Shown here: one piece after another, positions 63,826 through 64,000 of the stretch | Position numbering within the stretch: position 1 is the first letter of the stretch | Layout of the letters: each line of letters opens with the position of its first letter | Assembly (NCBI RefSeq): GCF_017161445.1 | Contig: NZ_CP071060.1 | Location: 558,001-622,000 of the forward strand | From: Niveibacterium microcysteis | GTDB lineage: Bacteria; Pseudomonadota; Gammaproteobacteria; Burkholderiales; Rhodocyclaceae | DNA length: 64,000 nucleotides | Reading direction: 5' to 3' | The notes under the pieces: generated by a model | The model's input: the letters and a program-made list of their open reading frames with translations, nothing else | Database searches by the model: none | What the model was told of the DNA's origin: nothing | Program-made: the position numbers and the translations under genes

Positions 63826-64000
63826 TCAGAGCCTGCCGTTGATCAGGCCGAAGTGATAGCTCGCCATCAGCAACAGGAATAGCAGCAAGGACATGCCAAC
63901 CCGAATCGACAAGGCCATCGCGGTGCGCTGACCGGCACCGCGGTCCTTGAGCAGGAAGCCCAGCGCGGAAGCCAGGCTTGCCACGATCAGCACCAGAAAC
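63826..64000 (-). CDS. DUF2909 twin-helix membrane protein, partial
   Basis: The minus strand reads a C-terminal protein end with LVLIVASLASALGFLLKDRG and, after a short loop, VGMSLLLFLLLMASYHFG then LINGRL and a TGA. This is the DUF2909 twin transmembrane pattern usually found next to coxC and SURF1. The N-terminus lies beyond the right edge. It is convergent with coxC. Confidence 0.8.
   Translation of the reverse strand, partial: FLVLIVASLASALGFLLKDRGAGQRTAMALSIRVGMSLLLFLLLMASYHFGLINGRL

Overview
The window is 64 kb of high-GC chromosomal DNA that reads as a denitrifying betaproteobacterium, most probably of the Rhodocyclales. The grounds are a cytochrome cd1 nitrite reductase locus with heme d1 genes, an aa3-type oxidase operon in the usual betaproteobacterial order (coxB, coxA, small assembly protein, ctaG, DUF2970, coxC, DUF2909), accBC-prmA and mpl clusters, and betaproteobacterial-style small membrane proteins. 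The taxon is inferred from gene families and order only. I found no tRNA, rRNA, CRISPR array, transposase or prophage.

Left part (0-16 kb): an atypical pyruvate-kinase-like protein, a membrane chemoreceptor, a C-S lyase and cysteine synthase, then the denitrification block. A DUF59 protein and a NnrS-like membrane protein run divergently from nirS. nirS, a cytochrome c551 gene and, after an opposing lipoprotein gene, nirC-nirF-nirDL-nirG-nirH follow. FNR/DNR-type boxes lie before nirS and in the nirC divergent region. nirJ, nirE and nirN are not in the window.

Middle (16-35 kb): an ACP / fatty-acyl-AMP-ligase / acyltransferase fusion, a fused kinase/ATPase, a lone PIN protein, a solute-binding-like protein, an AidB-type acyl-CoA dehydrogenase, a secreted nuclease, a deoxyinosine-type DNA glycosylase, an ornithine-lipid pair (olsB-olsA), a YbaK-type deacylase, an orphan lipoprotein, two inverted copies of a dispersed non-coding repeat, and a very large bacterial alpha-2-macroglobulin.

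Accessory insertion (35.6-41 kb): the macroglobulin and its usual partner pbpC are separated by a nuclease-like toxin with a DUF1629/Imm11-type immunity gene, a GH26 mannanase-like lipoprotein and a divergent esterase lipoprotein, plus a small membrane protein. This is the most clearly accessory part of the window.

Right part (41-64 kb): pbpC, a CBS protein, a DUF2167 protein, a GNAT acetyltransferase, a secreted M4 metalloprotease, a ThrE-type exporter, a GGDEF diguanylate cyclase with an AlkA-like glycosylase, two tandem copies of an unrecognised small protein, a run of housekeeping genes on the minus strand (DUF3426 zinc-ribbon protein, prmA, accC, accB, aroQ, a TlpA-like thioredoxin, a nucleotidyltransferase-like protein), mpl, and the cytochrome oxidase operon preceded by another FNR-type box.
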